A DNA stretch of 64,000 bases, taken from NCBI GenBank assembly GCA_027924585.1, contig BSBM01000186.1:2852001-2916000 (forward strand). Direction: 5' to 3'. Below, piece after piece: positions 22,872 to 33,692 of the stretch. Origin of the DNA: Larix kaempferi (lineage: Eukaryota > Streptophyta > Pinopsida > Pinales > Pinaceae). The notes beneath the pieces were generated by a model. It was not told where the DNA came from, searched no databases, and saw only the letters and a list, made by a program, of their open reading frames with translations. Made by a program: the position numbers and the translations under genes. Position 1 is the stretch's first letter, and each line of letters starts with the position of its first letter.

Positions 22872-24107
22872 AGAGAGAGAGAACATGACCTTGTTGATGA
22901 ACAAGTGCACCAAGATTTACCCTCCCAACAAGCACTGCAAGCATCTGGCCTTTACAAATTTTGGAGCATTGGGGGTTTGAGGACCCAAAACTGATTGCTT
23001 GCTCAGTTGGTCAACTACTGGGATGCAAAAGCACAACATTTTGATCTAGATGGGAAACCACTTCCGTTGGAGGTGGAAGACATATACTTCATCACTGGAT
23101 TGTCCCATGAAGGGGAGATAGCAAGTCTTAGGTCTCGTAGCGTGGGGGGAGGAATCACTATCAACAATTACATTGACATGTATTGTATTGCTGGCACCCA
23201 GAAGGTGGGTACCTAGGTCCCCATAGAGGCTATAACAAGCCTAATCATGAAGATCATAGTTCTCACCCTCGAGAGGATTACAGGATCGACTTCACTTCAT
23301 CAAGCTTCGAGGCCTTTGATATTCTACATAGCTCAGTGCATGAGACCAACAATGTATGATTGGTACACAACCTTGCTAGGCATGATGAAGACTGAACTAA
23401 TGGAGTGCAAGCTAGGGCGGGCCAAAAAATTTGGTTTTGGAAGTATCTTATGCATCTTTTTCTTTGAGAGAGTGACGGGGTTGAGTATGAAGGTTGAAGT
23501 CCCTCCGCATGGTCTCCGAGATCCTTCCCAGACCCGGTGGGTGGAAGTACTGACACGGCAGGGGGGTGGGATAGGCTTCCCCATATTTTGAGGAGTTTTT
23601 CCACTAGTGGAGGTGATAGGTGATCGCCATAGATGACTATCAATATGAGGGCATAGAATTTAGAGGGGATCGAGACATGCCACTCCCACCAAGGGCCGCG
23701 TTCAGGGACATAGGTATGACTACACTTTTTAAGTTTTGCGTATTTAATTTTTTTGGATTTTTTATTATAAGTGAATGAAAAAATATTTTTGGTGTGGTAT
23801 CATATATTGATGTACGACTCTTTGCTCGCACATATGGGTCCGCAAAGACCTCAGGGTTTCCCACGACATCCCTGCAGAGGCAGGGGAGGTGAGGTAGTAG
23901 GTGCAAAGACAGAGCGCACTTTGGAGACTGTGTAGGTCAACTTGACCCGTATGACTTCCCGGGTACCGGTCCTAGAGGTAGAGCATCTCCTGGAGGTGAT
24001 GCAGTGACATGTTGTCGGGGTACCAAGTACATGGGTGCGGATGCTCTGATGTATAGCCAATGCCATACACTACCACATTGAGAATCATCTAGCTTAGGAG
24101 GCTAGGG
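22872..24107 (+). pseudogene. Decayed plant-mobile-domain-like coding region
   Basis: Plus-strand frames at 22872-23216 and 23247-23591 carry LVNYWDAKAQHFDLDGKPL, VEDIYFITGLSHEGE and later ARKFGFGSILC-like text. They continue in shifted frames to about 23720 (EGIEFRGDRDMPLPPRAAF) and again at 23930-24107 (ANAIHYHIENHL). The block around VEDIYFITGL resembles the plant mobile domain (aminotransferase-like) found in transposons and in MAIN/MAIL-type genes. Stops and frameshifts are present. A possible 5' splice site (AGGTATGA) lies near 23720. Copia-B abuts it at about 24108. Confidence 0.5.
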
Positions 24108-25475
24108 CTCCACTCGTCCGTCACAACATACAGGAGCTTCATTGCTCCTCTCTGCACCATATCCTTGATATAGTTATACTTGATCTCGATATGCTTCGAC
24201 TTGTTATGAAACAGTGGGTTCTTGGAAAACTTCACAACTTTGGTTGTCACAGAAGATACAAGTAGCATCCAACCAGAGATCAAATAAATATAAAAGTAGC
24301 TTCCTTAGCCATACTTCCTCACAACTAGCCAAACAAGATACGAAATACTATGCTTCGGCTGTACTCAGTGCTACGTAGGACTGCTTCTTGTTAAACCAAG
24401 AGATCACCCCTGATCCCATACTAAAGAAGCACCCTGAAGTGCTCTTCCTATCTGCAGCACTGCCTGCCCAATCTGAATAAACATAACCCTCCAGGTTAAC
24501 CTTTTGATTCGCATCATACTTGAGCCCATAATCAACCATACCCTTCAGGTACCTTAGAATATGCTTTGGAGCAATCAGGTGAACATGTCTAGGATCCGTC
24601 AGGAACTGGATCAATTTGTTCATAGCAAAGCAAATATTTGGTCTTGTGTTCACTAGGTACATTAAGAACCCAATCATATGATGATACATCGTGGAATCAG
24701 CCGACTTTGATGAAGCATCACTCAATAGCTTCAGGTTTGATTCCATAGGTGTGGTCAGGGCCTTGCAGTCCATCATCCTGAAACGCTTCAGGATCTCTAA
24801 AGCATACTTCCCTTGTACAAGGAAGATTCCATCTTCACTCTGCCACACCTCCATGCCTAGAAAGTAATGCATCATTCTCAAGTCCTTCATTTTGAACTCG
24901 GAAGCAAGCTTCCTCTTCGTATCAACAATCAACCCATCTTAACCCGTCACAACCGGGTCATCCACATATAGTAGGAGTATCACTGGATTTCCTTCCTCAA
25001 TGTTGTAGTAAATATTGGAATCTGATTTACTCTTGGTAAAGCCCAAACTAGTCAGAAAGCTGGCAATCCTGTCGTACCACATTCTAGGTGCTTGTTTCAA
25101 ACCGTACAAGGCATTCTTCAATTTACACACATGTGACTCCCTATCATGTGTCTTAAAACCGAGTGCCTGCTCCACATACACTTCCTCTTTGACTACACCA
25201 TTCAAGAAGCTTGTCTTGACATCCATCTAGTGTATCTTCCACTTCATCACTGCAGCCAGAGCAAGTACTGTTCTAATGGAAGTGTATCTGGCTACAGGTG
25301 CAAAATTTTCTTCATAATCTATCCCTTCTTTCAGGGAGAAGCCACGAGCCACAAATCTTGCCTTGTATTTCTCTATGCTACCATCTGCAGCATGCTTGAT
25401 CTTGTAGATCCACTTGGAAGTCACTATAGACTTCCCTCCTGTCCTTGAGACCACATCCCAAACACCATTCTTCAT
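24108..25475 (-). pseudogene. Copia-B reverse transcriptase and RNase H
   Basis: This is copia RT from KNGVWDVVSRTGGKS through KWIYKIKHAADGSIEKYKAR and [15 protein letters not shown] to the catalytic [11 protein letters not shown] near 24960. RNase H follows with YSDWAGSAADRKSTSG and YVALSTAEA, then NPLFHNKSKHIEIKY and MVQRGAMKLLYVVTDE, where it stops. Stops occur at about 25227 (IH*MDVK, CAG to TAG) and about 24936, and a frame change at about 24300. The catalytic residues are kept but the chain is not translatable. No protease or integrase precedes it. Confidence 0.88.
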
Positions 25476-25559
25476 GATTGACAGTACTCCTCAATCATGG
25501 AATCCTTCTTTAATTGCATCCCTGATCTTGGGAACTTCAGATTCTTCAATATCTTAAAT

Positions 25560-26110
25560 AGGTAGTTTTCTTGAATTTCGTCCCTGGAACAAATGTCGTT
25601 GTTTTTGTAGGTGATTGTACATTATCTTTCCTACAGTTCAAATTCAATTGCATGATTAGAAACATCTCATAGTTTTCAAAACAAAATCTTACGCACAAGG
25701 ACATATGTAATACAGTCATGCAATTATCTTAGCCAATGCTTTAATACAACATTTATCAATATCCTGTAACTTTCTAGATGCCTTCCATCTCTACCAAAAC
25801 ATTGTTAAGAGTGTGAACTACTCCCAACATGTCATCAAAGAGGTTTCAATCTAGATAAGTAGCAATGGAGTTTTGTATAGTACCATATGCCACTTACCCA
25901 TTACTATATTAGTAGTATCTTGTTCATTAAGACAACTTTTCTAAAATGCATAATATACATCCTAAATCTAGGAACATAAGTATGTACATGACTGAACAAC
26001 ATCATTTAAGTAATCATATATACAATAAATGACAATTGAAATACTTATCTTTGTTTGGTTGTTAGGTGGAATCCCTCTCAATCTTTGCTTCCTTGCAGGA
26101 GCTATTGGAG
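25560..26110 (-). other. Copia-B conserved non-coding segment in place of protease and integrase
   Basis: This stop-rich sequence between Gag and RT is clearly similar to 42118-42600 inside Copia-A. Both share CTTCCATCTCTACCA followed by AACAT and, further on, TCAAAGAGGTTTCA or GCAAAGAGGTTTCA. No protease or integrase motif is visible in either. Its retention in both elements suggests one family of integrase-less derivatives. Confidence 0.7.
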
Positions 26111-26231
26111 TCTATGATAGTGTGCACCTTAATCAATGCTGAAATTGGATGAGATGTCCTTCCAAAGATTATTTGATTTTCGGATTCCAACTTTGCAGTA
26201 GCTTCTTCTACTCCTTTCATGTAAAACTTCA

Positions 26232-26404
26232 TTAGAATACATATTCTTCATCACTTGAAGAATCTTCACTGCCTTCCCTAGTTCTCTTCCTTGGAGGTTC
26301 ATCATCCTGTACAGTGTGAACATGATGTCTTCTATTGTTTTCCTTCTTCTTGTGGGAGCTTCTTTTGTTCCTGGGACAATCTATGGAATAGTGACCCTTC
26401 TCAT
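26232..26404 (-). pseudogene. Copia-B Gag C-terminus with half a zinc knuckle
   Basis: The frame begins inside a CX2CX4HX4C knuckle (only KGHYSIDC survives on this side), then a basic stretch, then SEDSSSDEEYVF and a stop. The two cysteines of the knuckle lie across the insertion at 45060-45100 (CYTCD). The CTCAT duplication falls exactly at this break. Confidence 0.88.
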
Positions 26405-26955
26405 TGTTAAAATTTAATATGCTAAGACAGAAAATAGCAGCATTACATTCCATTTCACAATAATAGCATATACAGGATCACTGAAGAAACAACAAGCATA
26501 GCATAAACACAAGAGACACAGATTTATCCTGGGAAACCCTCATGGGGTAGAAAACCCAGTAAAGCTTCCTCAATATAGATGACCAACAATATACAAAGAT
26601 GCAAACCAAAGACATGATCTCCTTCTCCACCATAGCAGACCTCTCCTCCACAAGTGCGCCTCTCTCAAGTGTGTGTGTGTGTCAAATGAGGAACATACCT
26701 CCTCTATTTATACACTACACTGACATGTATTTTACACAAGTACATGTAGGCTCGTATTTAACCATTAGGTTAAATACCCTATTATAACTGACTAGGCCGA
26801 CCCCCACATGGTGGGTCTAATAACCCTAGTTACCACAACCAATTCAGAGGAATAAACATCTCTGGATTCATAGTATAATCACATCGGAGGTATGGAACAT
26901 CTCCAGAATAAATAATATACAAATATAATATTCTTAGAAGTTACAATATTCAACA
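26405..26955 (-). repeat. Copia-A 3' LTR
   Basis: TGTTAAAATT...TTCAACA on the plus strand. It differs from 44507-45057 at about 11 of 551 positions by eye (about 2%). Contains a short (GT)n tract near 26670 and the minus-strand TATAAATAG at 26703-26712. Confidence 0.93.
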
Positions 26956-26974
26956 CTCCCCCTTAACGAGAAGG
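26956..26974 (-). other. Copia-A polypurine tract
   Basis: The minus strand reads CCTTCTCGTTAAGGGGGAG, abutting the 3' LTR. A very similar tract lies at 29327-29340, on the other side of the tandem arrays. Confidence 0.8.
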
Positions 26975-27213
26975 ATATTATAACAACATCTGCAGGAGCA
27001 ACGAGTCATACATCATACATGATACATCTATAAATCATTGGAAGCTTTCTTAACATCATCAGTAACTCAACCAGTTACTGGAACATCAAGATCTTCAGTA
27101 CTGAGTCTTTATATTCTGCAGCACTCAAACAACTATAGCAACATCAATGTCTGGATCCTCACGATCATCAACATCGTCATCTAGACCATCATGATCAGCA
27201 TCATCATCATCAT

Positions 27214-27512
27214 ACGATCATCAGCATCGTCATCTCACGATCATCAGCATCGTCATCACACGATCAACAACATCGTCATCACACGATCATCAGCATCGTC
27301 ATCACACGATCATCAGCATCGTCATCACACGATCATCAGCATCGTCATATCACGATCAGCAGCATCGTCATCACATGATCAGCAGCATCGTCATCACACG
27401 ATCAGCAGCATCCTCATCACACGATCAGCAGCATCGTCATCACACGATCAGCAGCATTGTCATCACACAATCAGCAGCATCGTCATCACACGATCAGCAG
27501 CATCGTCATCTA
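27214..27512. repeat. Array 1: 23-bp tandem repeat, 13 units
   Basis: Exactly 13 units of the form ACGATCAGCAGCATCGTCAT plus CAC run without gaps (27214 + 12x23 = 27490). Left units have ATCATCAG and right units ATCAGCAG, so there are two sub-types. It translates into a His-rich frame that is an artefact of the repeat. Confidence 0.95.
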
Positions 27513-27567
27513 TATACATGATCCTTCCTTTCGAAATTACTGGATCAATCTCATCACAATCATATTT

Positions 27568-28181
27568 AAGACTATCCTTCCTTTCGGAATTACTGGATTT
27601 ACTATCCAAGGATGATTAGTCCAACCACAATTATATTTAAGACTATCCTTCCTTTCGGAATTACTGGATTTACTGTCTAAGGATGATTAATCCTACCACA
27701 ATCACATTTAAGACTATCCTTCCTGGATTTACTGTCTAAGGATGATTAATCCAACCACAATCACATTTAAGACTATCCTTCCTGGATTTACTGTCTAAGG
27801 ATGATTAATCCAACCACAATCACATTTAAGACTATCCTTCCTGGATTTACTGTCTAAGGATGATTAATCCAACCACAATCACATTTAAGACTATCCTTCC
27901 TGGATTTACTGTCTAAGGATGATTAATCCTACCACAATCACATTTAAGACTATCCTTCCTGGATTTACTGTCTTAGGATGATTAATCCAACCACAATCAC
28001 ATTTAAGACTATCCTTCCTGGATTTACTGTCTAAGGATGATTAATCCAACCACAATCACATTTAAGACTATCCTTCCTGGATTTACTATCTAAGGATGAT
28101 TAATCCTACCACAATCACATTTAAGACTATCCTTCCTGGATTTACTGTCTAAGGATGATTAATCCAATCACGTGCATTTTG
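27568..28181. repeat. Array 2: 59-bp tandem repeat, about 10 units
   Basis: Units start AAGACTATCCTTCC. The first two (27568 and 27639) are 71 bp because of a 12-bp insert (TTCGGAATTACT). The next ones are 59 bp, starting at 27710, 27769, 27828, 27887, 27946, 28005, 28064 and 28123. Near identity suggests recent expansion. Confidence 0.95.
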
Positions 28182-28183
28182 AA

Positions 28184-28890
28184 CCAAGGTCCAGGGACGA
28201 TGCAGTCCTATCCTCTATTCTCAGAGACACCTGTCTATGGCTCATGTTAGAACTTGAGTTCAAGGATGATCCAATCCTCATCTGTCCAGCAAGGACTTTA
28301 TTCTCGGAGACCTCACGTCTACGGCTCTCTTTAGGACTGAAAGTCCAGGGATGATCCAATCCCCTCAAGTCCACCAAGGACTTCATTCTCGGAGACCTCA
28401 CGTCTACGGCTCTCTTTAGGACTGAAAGTCCAGGGATGATCCAATCCCCTCAAGTCCACCAAGGACTTCATTCTCGGAGACCTCACGTCTACGGCTCTCT
28501 TTAGGACTGAAATTCCAGGGATGATCCAATCCCCTCAAGTCCACCAAGGACTTCATTCTTGGAGACCTCACGTCTACGGCTCTCTTTAGGACTGAAAGTC
28601 CAGGGATGATCCAATCCCCTCAAGTCCACCAAGGACTTCATTCTCGGAGACCTCACGTCTATGGCACTCTTTAGGACTGAAAGTCCAGGGATGATCCAAT
28701 CCCCTCAAGTCCACCAAGGACTTCATTCTCGGAGACCTCACGTCTACGGCTCTCTTTAGGACTGAAAGTCCAGGGATGATCCAATGCCCTCAACTGTCCA
28801 CTAAGGACTTCATTTTCGGAGACCTCACGTCTACGGCTCACTTTAGAACTTAAGTTCAAGGATGATCCAATCCTCATCTGTATTCTCATC
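28184..28890. repeat. Array 3: 85-bp tandem repeat, about 7-8 units
   Basis: Units begin GACTTCATTCTCGGAGACCT and recur every 85 bp at 28294, 28379, 28464, 28549, 28634 and 28719, then 28806. A diverged unit precedes 28294. The short motif GGATGATCCAATCC relates loosely to GGATGATTAATCC of array 2. Confidence 0.94.
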
Positions 28891-28904
28891 CATACAGGTA
28901 CAAG

Positions 28905-29235
28905 TATCCAAGAGCATGTATACATCACATCAAAACATGTATACATCTAGCATGTATTCTCACTAATACATCTAACATCAAAACATGTATACATCACATC
29001 AAAAACATGTATACATCTAGCATGTATTCTCATTAATACATCTAACATCAAAACATGTATACATCACATCAAAAACATGTATACATCTAGCATGTATTCT
29101 TACTAATACATCTAACGTCAAAACATGTATACATCTAGCATGTATTCTCACTAATACATCAAAACATGTATACATCACATCAAAAACATGTATACATCTA
29201 GCATGTATTCTCACTAATACATCTGTCATCAAAGG
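28905..29235. repeat. Array 4: 70-bp tandem repeat, about 5 units
   Basis: Units begin CATCTAGCATGTATTCTCAC at 28944, 29014, 29084, 29132 (shortened) and 29195. They contain the palindrome-rich ACATGTATACAT, able to form small hairpins. It ends about 90 bases before the second purine tract. Confidence 0.93.
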
Positions 29236-29326
29236 TAAAAGATATAAGAGTTCTAAATCTAAATAATTCTAAGTAACTAAGTGCAACAAAAATGAAGGGA
29301 CAGACTTGTTATCAGATACTATACTA

Positions 29327-29340
29327 CTCCCCCTTTCGAG
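29327..29340 (-). other. Second polypurine-like tract of Copia-A
   Basis: The minus strand reads CTCGAAAGGGGGAG right after the end of RNase H. It closely matches the tract next to the 3' LTR (CTCGTTAAGGGGGAG). The four arrays sit exactly between the two tracts. Confidence 0.6.
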
Positions 29341-29365
29341 GAGGGTCCTTCTGGACTATACCAAG

Positions 29366-30830
29366 TGTTGGCTGCTTTTTTGGGCAGACCCGGGTTTTAA
29401 TGAAGCGCAGCAACAAAACCCCTTGGCGCACTGGCCCTCTCGGCAACGAGCTGCGCGGCAGCTCGAGGTCTCACCCGAAGTGGCTATGGGGGGGTTAAGG
29501 AATCAGGTTTCCTTAACCGGGGTGACGCGGAGATGGCTCTTCCTTGAATGGTTCCTGTGAAATCGGCGGTCGGACCTTCCCGCAGGCCGCTCGTCGCAGC
29601 TGCGTGGGTCCCTTCCTTGGCAGGTCTACTGCGCAGTTTCTTCTCTCTAACGCAGCAGGCAACTATCCCTTGGGTCGACGCGCTGAACACTTCCTCGCCC
29701 TTCACATCTAGCGCAGTAACGCAGTCTGCTCTCGCCGCAGCGACCGTGCGTTACTACCTCTTTAGTACTTAAGACACTTCTAGTTATCAAAGGATCTTTC
29801 CAACTTGCTCAAACAGTCACAAAGATAAGACAGAAGTCTTGCATACACAAATAATGAACTCTAAATAGTTATCATTCACGCAAACATTATAACAAGAAGA
29901 CATAAGTGAAGCTCATCCCCTCGAGGAAAACCACGTCCACGGGAGCGTTATATTAACCAGAAAATGATAGAGTCATACAATATGCTGCGCACACAGCTGC
30001 AGCCTTAGATCTTACAGGAAACTCCACGCACACAGCTGGGAGCCCTTCTCTCAAGCTTGTCTCCTCTCTATGGAGATTACAAAGGCACAGACGTCGACTC
30101 AGACTGTCTGGCAACTCAGGGATTAGCTCCTCGGCTATCCGATTTCCTCTCTCTAGTTCTACACACCGGGTAGAAATTACAGTGAAGGATAATCAACACA
30201 TGATCTATCCTTTAGACTGGCTCTCTAACAGTCTAGTGTCCAACTCTCTAACTCTCCAAAAGGAAGGAACTGAAGGAAGGGAGGAAGAACCCTCTACCCA
30301 TTACAATGATTCATCTATATAGGTAGCCATGACGGTCACACCTTTACAAAACTGTGGGCCTTTCCCAACAGTGATTCCCAAAAAACCTAACCACGCACAT
30401 GGCTAGGTGTACTGTAGGCGCCGCTTGCAGTCACGTCGCCGCTTCCTGCAGGCTCCGTGAATTCCGGCGCAGATTGTGGGTATGGGCGATCGTCCTTCGC
30501 CTTCAATGCTCTGGTCCGTTGCTCCTCCTTGATCCGAGCAACCATAACTTCTGTACTAAGCCTTTAAATGAGGGTAGCTGAGCCCTCTACTCCATCGCCT
30601 TTATTTATTATGGTAGCTGAGCCACCTTCATTCTTTGATGACGTGCGCGCGATCTCCGCAATTTCCGGTCCGTGATCTGCGCTGAGATCATCCATCTGGC
30701 ACCGTACTGCGCACCGTCTCCTTCTTACCCAAAACTTAGTGCTTGTCCCAAAATTAGCACTTTCCTTCCATACTCGTGCTTTTTCCCAAAATTCGCAGCT
30801 TTTACTATAGCTGCGACCTTGGCCCCAACA
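29366..30830 (-). repeat. Gypsy-3 3' LTR
   Basis: TGTTGGCTGC...GGCCCCAACA on the plus strand, 1465 bp. Offset from the other copy is a constant 9895 bp, so there are no length differences. The GC-rich left half contrasts with the AT-rich arrays beside it. Internal open frames (for example 29548-29772) recur in the other LTR and are not separate genes. Confidence 0.95.
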
Positions 30831-30842
30831 GGCCCCCAACAC

Positions 30843-33500
30843 TCACTTGTGGCTCGCCCTCGAGCCACTCGCACTAGCGCGTGGTCTTTGGATTTGCGCC
30901 TCTGTGTTTGCTTGAATCTCCGCGAATGTTTTCTGCCACTTCGCAATAGCGGAGTCCAATTCCTCAATACACTGATCAGCTGTTTGTACTGTTTCTGCGG
31001 TTGTTTCATCTTTAGTGAGTGTATCAATGATCTCTTGAGACTCGGCAATCTCTTTGATTTTTGTCTCAATCTGGCCAACGATTTCAGCATACTCATCCAT
31101 GAATGGCTGAATGCTGTTGGTGAGCTTCTCATCTTCAGTTCTGAGCTTGTGCAGTTGCTGCTGCATTTTGCGCACTTCGCCCATTTTCTTCATCTTTGGC
31201 AAGCCTGTTAAGGACTTGGCTTCTTCATTCAGAACAGTGAGAGACTGTTCTGCAGCTTGCACCTGTTCTGATAGTCCTACTTTAAAAGGGAGGTTCACAA
31301 GCTCTGACCATGCTTCCATAGCCTGGTCCATCAGGTTCTTGGCTTCCTGTACTCGACCTTTCATTCGTGTGGAAGCTCTGCTCAATGCTTCAAATTGTAC
31401 CTGCGCATCATCCGTAAGATGCGCAGCGACGCGAGCTTCTAGCTCAGCAATCTGGGTTTTATGGCCTTCTGCCATAGCAGCTATTTCTTGCTCCAGGGTT
31501 TTCGCCCTTTCGCCAATAATTTGAACTTTTGCAACCAGAGGGAGGTCTGGTTGAATCTCGCAAGCCGGCAATTCCTGAGCAATCTCTTCTATTGCGTTTC
31601 TGATGCCGGTGTCTTGCGCCTCATAGAGTGCAAGCTTCGCAGAGATATTCTTATGACTTTCCTTCAGCTCTATCTCCTGCGATTGCAGTCGTTGGTTTGC
31701 CTGGAAAGTAGAGAGCTCTCTAGCTCTCAACTCAAGAGAAACTTTCTCCTGTACTAGCTGTAGAGTTTCTATAGGAATCATAGACAAATTAATTTCTACA
31801 GGTCCAACTGTGCTTACCTGCAGTTCAGCTAGGGGATCTGGAAGTGTCATGCTGGTAGGCGGAATATGCACGACAGTGTGCCTTTCTGTGAGTTCTTCAA
31901 CTCGCTCACCAGTTGGAATTTCTTGTGGCGCCTGCGAAGTAGATGCTGGCGCATGGGTCTGCGCAATCCTTCCTGCGAGACCTTTTAGTTCTACAAATTG
32001 TAAGTCTAGAGCACCTCGGATGTGAGCATGCATGTTCCTCATCTCACGAAATTGCTCTTTCAAATATTTGTCGATCTCCGAGGGAATGGCCTCAGTGGGA
32101 TGCGACACTTTCTGCTTCTTTGTGGCTGGTTCTGTTGAGCCTTCATCGCTTCTTTGCTCAGGGGCTTCCTTGCCCTTATTTTTTTCTTGCGCAGCGGCGG
32201 GTGGCATCGCAGGTGCGATGTCAGCTGCTGCTCTCCATTCATCGGACCACGACTTAATGGTTTCTTCGACATCTTCTGTGGTCATCCTGTAAAGACCTAG
32301 CGCCCAGTCACCTGGAATGTCGCAAGGCCGAAGGTAGAGTTGATGGATGTCGGCAGTAAAAGCCAACTTCCCGTCATACAATGTGGCTGTCTCCTCGCTC
32401 AGCCTTGGCATATCTTGTATGGTCTCTCGGAGGAGATAGTAATACTCACAAAAAACAGCGCGATTCATCTTGCGCTTCGCGGGATTAGGGGAATCCCATA
32501 GGTTGATGTAGCGCATGCCGGCAACCTCTCCTGCGCGGCGTGGACGGAACTGAGTATTCGGGGGCTCCTTCCACCCGACGAGAGCACATAGAATTAGAAG
32601 CCACGAAAAATGGAATGATTGGCCTGCATTGTCCTGCACATTCAGGCAATCAGCCAAAAAAGAATTCAGCAGGAAGAGAGACCAATTGTACTGTTCTCCC
32701 TCCGCAGCTGCGATAGCGAGCTCTACGACAGCTCCAGTAACTTCTTTTGGTCGGCACTTGGTGAGAAGTCTGCCTGCAAGCAGACTTCCTGTGAAGCGAA
32801 GTGCCTCATCTTCAACTGTGGTGAGGTCATAAGCCCGACCTCCTCTTGTCAAGTTATATTTCTGGACCAGCTTTGTAGCTAATTTTCGGTCCTTCTCCTT
32901 TCCCGCAAAATGGATATTGGGATCCTTCCCGACCTTAGATAGGCCGGTGATACGGTGTATCAAATCAACATTTAGATCAATTGGCCTCCCGAGCCAAAGG
33001 TAACCTCCATGAACGCAAGATAGCAGTGTTTTAACGACTGCGTTCACTTCATTGCTACGCCCAAAGTGCGGTAGCTTCAACAAATTCAAGAGTCCAGGGC
33101 GCTCAAGATTTGCTGCAAATCCCTTCGGGATAAACTCATCAACGTTTCTGGTGGGATTATGGACGATATCCAAATATCGGTCCAACTGAAACTGAGGATA
33201 TGTCTTATAGTCTCCAAGGTTAAAATCAGAGAATTTAACCAATGGAATGTTTCCCAATAGTTGGCCCTCTACCCGCACACTAGCCGGTAGTGGCGGTAGC
33301 GGAATTGGATACTTTGCATTCTTCGGAATCTGTACATCCGGCGCATCATCTGGACGCGGCGGAAGGTAGTTCACCATAGACGCGAGCGGCTCTGGAACAG
33401 GTTCCTCCGGCTGCTGCTGAGATGCTCTTGTGCCTGGAGATGTTCTGGGATCAGTAGCACCGGGGTGTACGTAGGTCGAAGCCGTCACCGGAGTGGCCAT
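30843..33500 (-). CDS. Gypsy-3 extra ORF: mobile-domain-like N-terminus plus coiled coil
   Basis: The frame is open from 33692, but the better start is the ATG at 33500 (MATPVTAST, good context GGCATGGCC), giving about 885 codons. The N-terminus is Pro-rich. A globular domain follows with GYLWLGRPIDLNVDLIHRIT, FTGSLLAGRLLTKCRPKEV and NWSLFLLNSFLADC. It resembles the plant mobile/putative plant transposon domain by the pattern of a conserved LIHRITGL block; I am not certain. After a basic linker (EPATKKQKVSHP) the last 350 residues are Glu/Gln-rich and predicted coiled coil. The gene lies between the integrase remnant and the 3' LTR, where Tat elements often carry an extra ORF. Function unknown; the open frame in a young copy suggests it was maintained. 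Confidence 0.75.
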   Translation of the reverse strand: MATPVTASTYVHPGATDPRTSPGTRASQQQPEEPVPEPLASMVNYLPPRPDDAPDVQIPKNAKYPIPLPPLPASVRVEGQLLGNIPLVKFSDFNLGDYKTYPQFQLDRYLDIVHNPTRNVDEFIPKGFAANLERPGLLNLLKLPHFGRSNEVNAVVKTLLSCVHGGYLWLGRPIDLNVDLIHRITGLSKVGKDPNIHFAGKEKDRKLATKLVQKYNLTRGGRAYDLTTVEDEALRFTGSLLAGRLLTKCRPKEVTGAVVELAIAAAEGEQYNWSLFLLNSFLADCLNVQDNAGQSFHFSWLLILCALVGWKEPPNTQFRPRRAGEVAGMRYINLWDSPNPAKRKMNRAVFCEYYYLLRETIQDMPRLSEETATLYDGKLAFTADIHQLYLRPCDIPGDWALGLYRMTTEDVEETIKSWSDEWRAAADIAPAMPPAAAQEKNKGKEAPEQRSDEGSTEPATKKQKVSHPTEAIPSEIDKYLKEQFREMRNMHAHIRGALDLQFVELKGLAGRIAQTHAPASTSQAPQEIPTGERVEELTERHTVVHIPPTSMTLPDPLAELQVSTVGPVEINLSMIPIETLQLVQEKVSLELRARELSTFQANQRLQSQEIELKESHKNISAKLALYEAQDTGIRNAIEEIAQELPACEIQPDLPLVAKVQIIGERAKTLEQEIAAMAEGHKTQIAELEARVAAHLTDDAQVQFEALSRASTRMKGRVQEAKNLMDQAMEAWSELVNLPFKVGLSEQVQAAEQSLTVLNEEAKSLTGLPKMKKMGEVRKMQQQLHKLRTEDEKLTNSIQPFMDEYAEIVGQIETKIKEIAESQEIIDTLTKDETTAETVQTADQCIEELDSAIAKWQKTFAEIQANTEAQIQRPRASASGSRASHK

Positions 33501-33692
33501 GCCGAAATCTAAGCCTCGGCGTAGAAATTGACGAACAACTTCTTCAGTCGATAAATTCTCCGTTGTGAACCAATGTAAATAACAAAACTCTGGACAGCAA
33601 ATGGCGGAACTGCGTAGGGTATAGACTCTGAAAACAAGGGAAAATAGTCTGCACACTCGGCTCTGAAAACAATAATGCAGATATTCAAACAC

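Larger units (their letters stand above)
24108..26404 (-). mobile_element. Copia-B, left (3') part
   Basis: This is the RT/RNase H and Gag C-terminal part of a minus-strand copia element. The rest lies at 45058-47500; Copia-A (with Gypsy-3 inside) separates them. It ends at about 24108 within RNase H, before the usual ADILTKPL motif. The 3' end and 3' LTR are missing. Confidence 0.88.

Noticed and set aside
27191-27619. A 142-codon His-rich open frame
   Set aside because: It is simply the translation of the 23-bp array and its flank. Any frame in a repeat whose length is not a multiple of three cycles through phases, and there is no start context or homology.
27214-29235. Regular repeats resembling a CRISPR array
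   Set aside because: The repeats are directly adjacent with no unique spacers, units differ between arrays, and the context is a plant retrotransposon.
29548-29772. 74-codon frame repeated at 39443-39667
   Set aside because: It lies within both Gypsy-3 LTRs, so it is duplicated by the LTR structure. No domain is seen.
30399-30581. Short frames in the LTR starting MARCTVGAAC
   Set aside because: Present in both LTRs with no motif and opposite in sense to the element.
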